The position numbers were made by a program, and so were the translations under genes. This document shows, piece by piece, positions 42,839 to 43,119 of a stretch of DNA of 43,119 nucleotides. Numbering within the stretch: position 1 is the stretch's first letter; the number at the start of each line of letters is the position of its first letter. The DNA lies in NCBI GenBank assembly GCA_964586425.1, contig CAZPHI010000015.1:1-43119 (forward strand), written 5' to 3'. The DNA comes from CAZPHI01 sp964586425. Its GTDB lineage: Bacteria > Bacillota > Clostridia > Lachnospirales > Lachnospiraceae. Below the pieces are notes generated by a model that was not told the origin of the DNA, did no database searches, and worked only from the letters and a program-made list of their open reading frames with translations.

Positions 42839-42868
42839 TTAACATTAAACTGATATAGTATCTATAAT
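42839..42868 (+). promoter_or_regulatory. Promoter candidate for the pilin-like gene
   Basis: TTAACA (42839-42844), an 18-bp spacer and TATAAT (42863-42868). The space 42699-42903 shows no c-di-GMP riboswitch core that I can recognise. Confidence 0.5.
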
Positions 42869-42903
42869 ATAAAACCGCTGTAGTAAAGTGAGGAGGATGG
42901 AAT

Positions 42904-43119
42904 ATGAATATATGTCATTGGACTGATAAGAAAAAAAAGCGAATATCCTCTGGTTTTACATTAGTTGAGGTTACAGTTGTTCTTATAATACTTGCAATAC
43001 TTGCGGCAGTCTCAATACCATCACTTATTGGATTTATAACAGACAGTAAGAAAGCGGCCGTTATATCTGAAGCTCGTCAGGTATATCTAGCTGCACAGGT
43101 AGCGGTATCTGAGAATTGT
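42904..43119 (+). CDS. Type IV pilin-like prepilin (3' truncated by window edge)
   Basis: This is the first 72 residues of a class III-signal prepilin. A short basic leader (KKKKRISSG) is followed by the processing site G|FTLVEV with Glu at +5, a long hydrophobic helix (VTVVLIILAILAAVSIP) and the start of the globular part. It would be cut by a prepilin peptidase and form a pilus or pseudopilus subunit. ATG 42904 has GGAGG at 42892-42896. The open frame runs off the window, so the length and any following pilus genes are unknown. Confidence 0.88.
   Translation, partial: MNICHWTDKKKKRISSGFTLVEVTVVLIILAILAAVSIPSLIGFITDSKKAAVISEARQVYLAAQVAVSENC

Noticed and set aside
42699..42903. c-di-GMP riboswitch before the pilin-like gene
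   Set aside because: The conserved GEMM core with its CGCAAAGCC-like element and tetraloop receptor was not found in this AT-rich space.

Overview
The window is AT-rich, low-GC Firmicute DNA. Gene content (heterodimeric ABC exporters, many multidomain PAS/REC/GGDEF proteins, IorAB-PaaK, a FeoA-FeoB fusion with a Cys-rich companion, TetM-like GTPase, MoxR-DUF58-transglutaminase operon) fits an anaerobic clostridium, most likely a Lachnospiraceae gut or rumen species. Species assignment is inference. Four runs of exactly 100 N (1256-1355, 5869-5968, 9679-9778, 21321-21420) mark a draft, probably metagenomic, assembly. At least three of these runs do not reflect the true distance.

Layout. 1-6.8 kb: a signalling block with a REC/degenerate-GGDEF/EAL protein broken by an in-frame TGA, a PAS-REC-Cys-cluster-GGDEF cyclase, the Mn exporter MntP, and a multi-PAS hybrid histidine kinase split by a frame break. 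6.8-9.9 kb: a MATE exporter, then an ECF S component, a P-loop kinase and a membrane metallophosphoesterase (catalytic core lost in a gap), headed by a MerR-type promoter. 9.9-16.6 kb: a zinc-uptake operon (Fur-family regulator, ZnuA, ZnuC, ZnuB) controlled by two Fur-family boxes, running directly into a heterodimeric ABC exporter pair. 16.6-20.5 kb: a membrane diguanylate cyclase 14 bp upstream of an 893-residue TetM/EF-G-like GTPase fused to a Rae1/YacP-type NYN ribonuclease domain, the most unusual gene of the window. 20.5-23.1 kb: a SHOCT protein with a 36-bp tandem repeat, then homoserine dehydrogenase. 23.1-29.7 kb: MoxR ATPase, DUF58 and transglutaminase operon under a second copy of the MerR-type promoter, a second MATE exporter and a YkgJ-type Cys-cluster protein. 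29.7-33.4 kb: minus-strand acyltransferase and esterase, a plus-strand HPt protein and a minus-strand acidic membrane peptide. 33.5-37.2 kb: IorA, IorB and PaaK. 37.2-40.3 kb: FeoA-FeoB fusion and FeoB-associated peptide, with a convergent DtxR-family regulator. 40.4-43.1 kb: D,D-carboxypeptidase, another membrane diguanylate cyclase and the start of a type IV pilin-like gene cut by the window edge.

How they work together. Metal homeostasis recurs: Mn efflux, Zn uptake, Fe(II) uptake, and two metal-sensing regulators with matching palindromes at promoters. c-di-GMP signalling also recurs: three GGDEF proteins with intact motifs and one degenerate GGDEF-EAL protein, next to a pilin-like gene. 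Two promoters about 15 kb apart share an identical 14-bp palindrome inside a 19-bp spacer, which suggests one MerR-family regulator, not encoded here, controls both the ECF-kinase operon and the MoxR operon.
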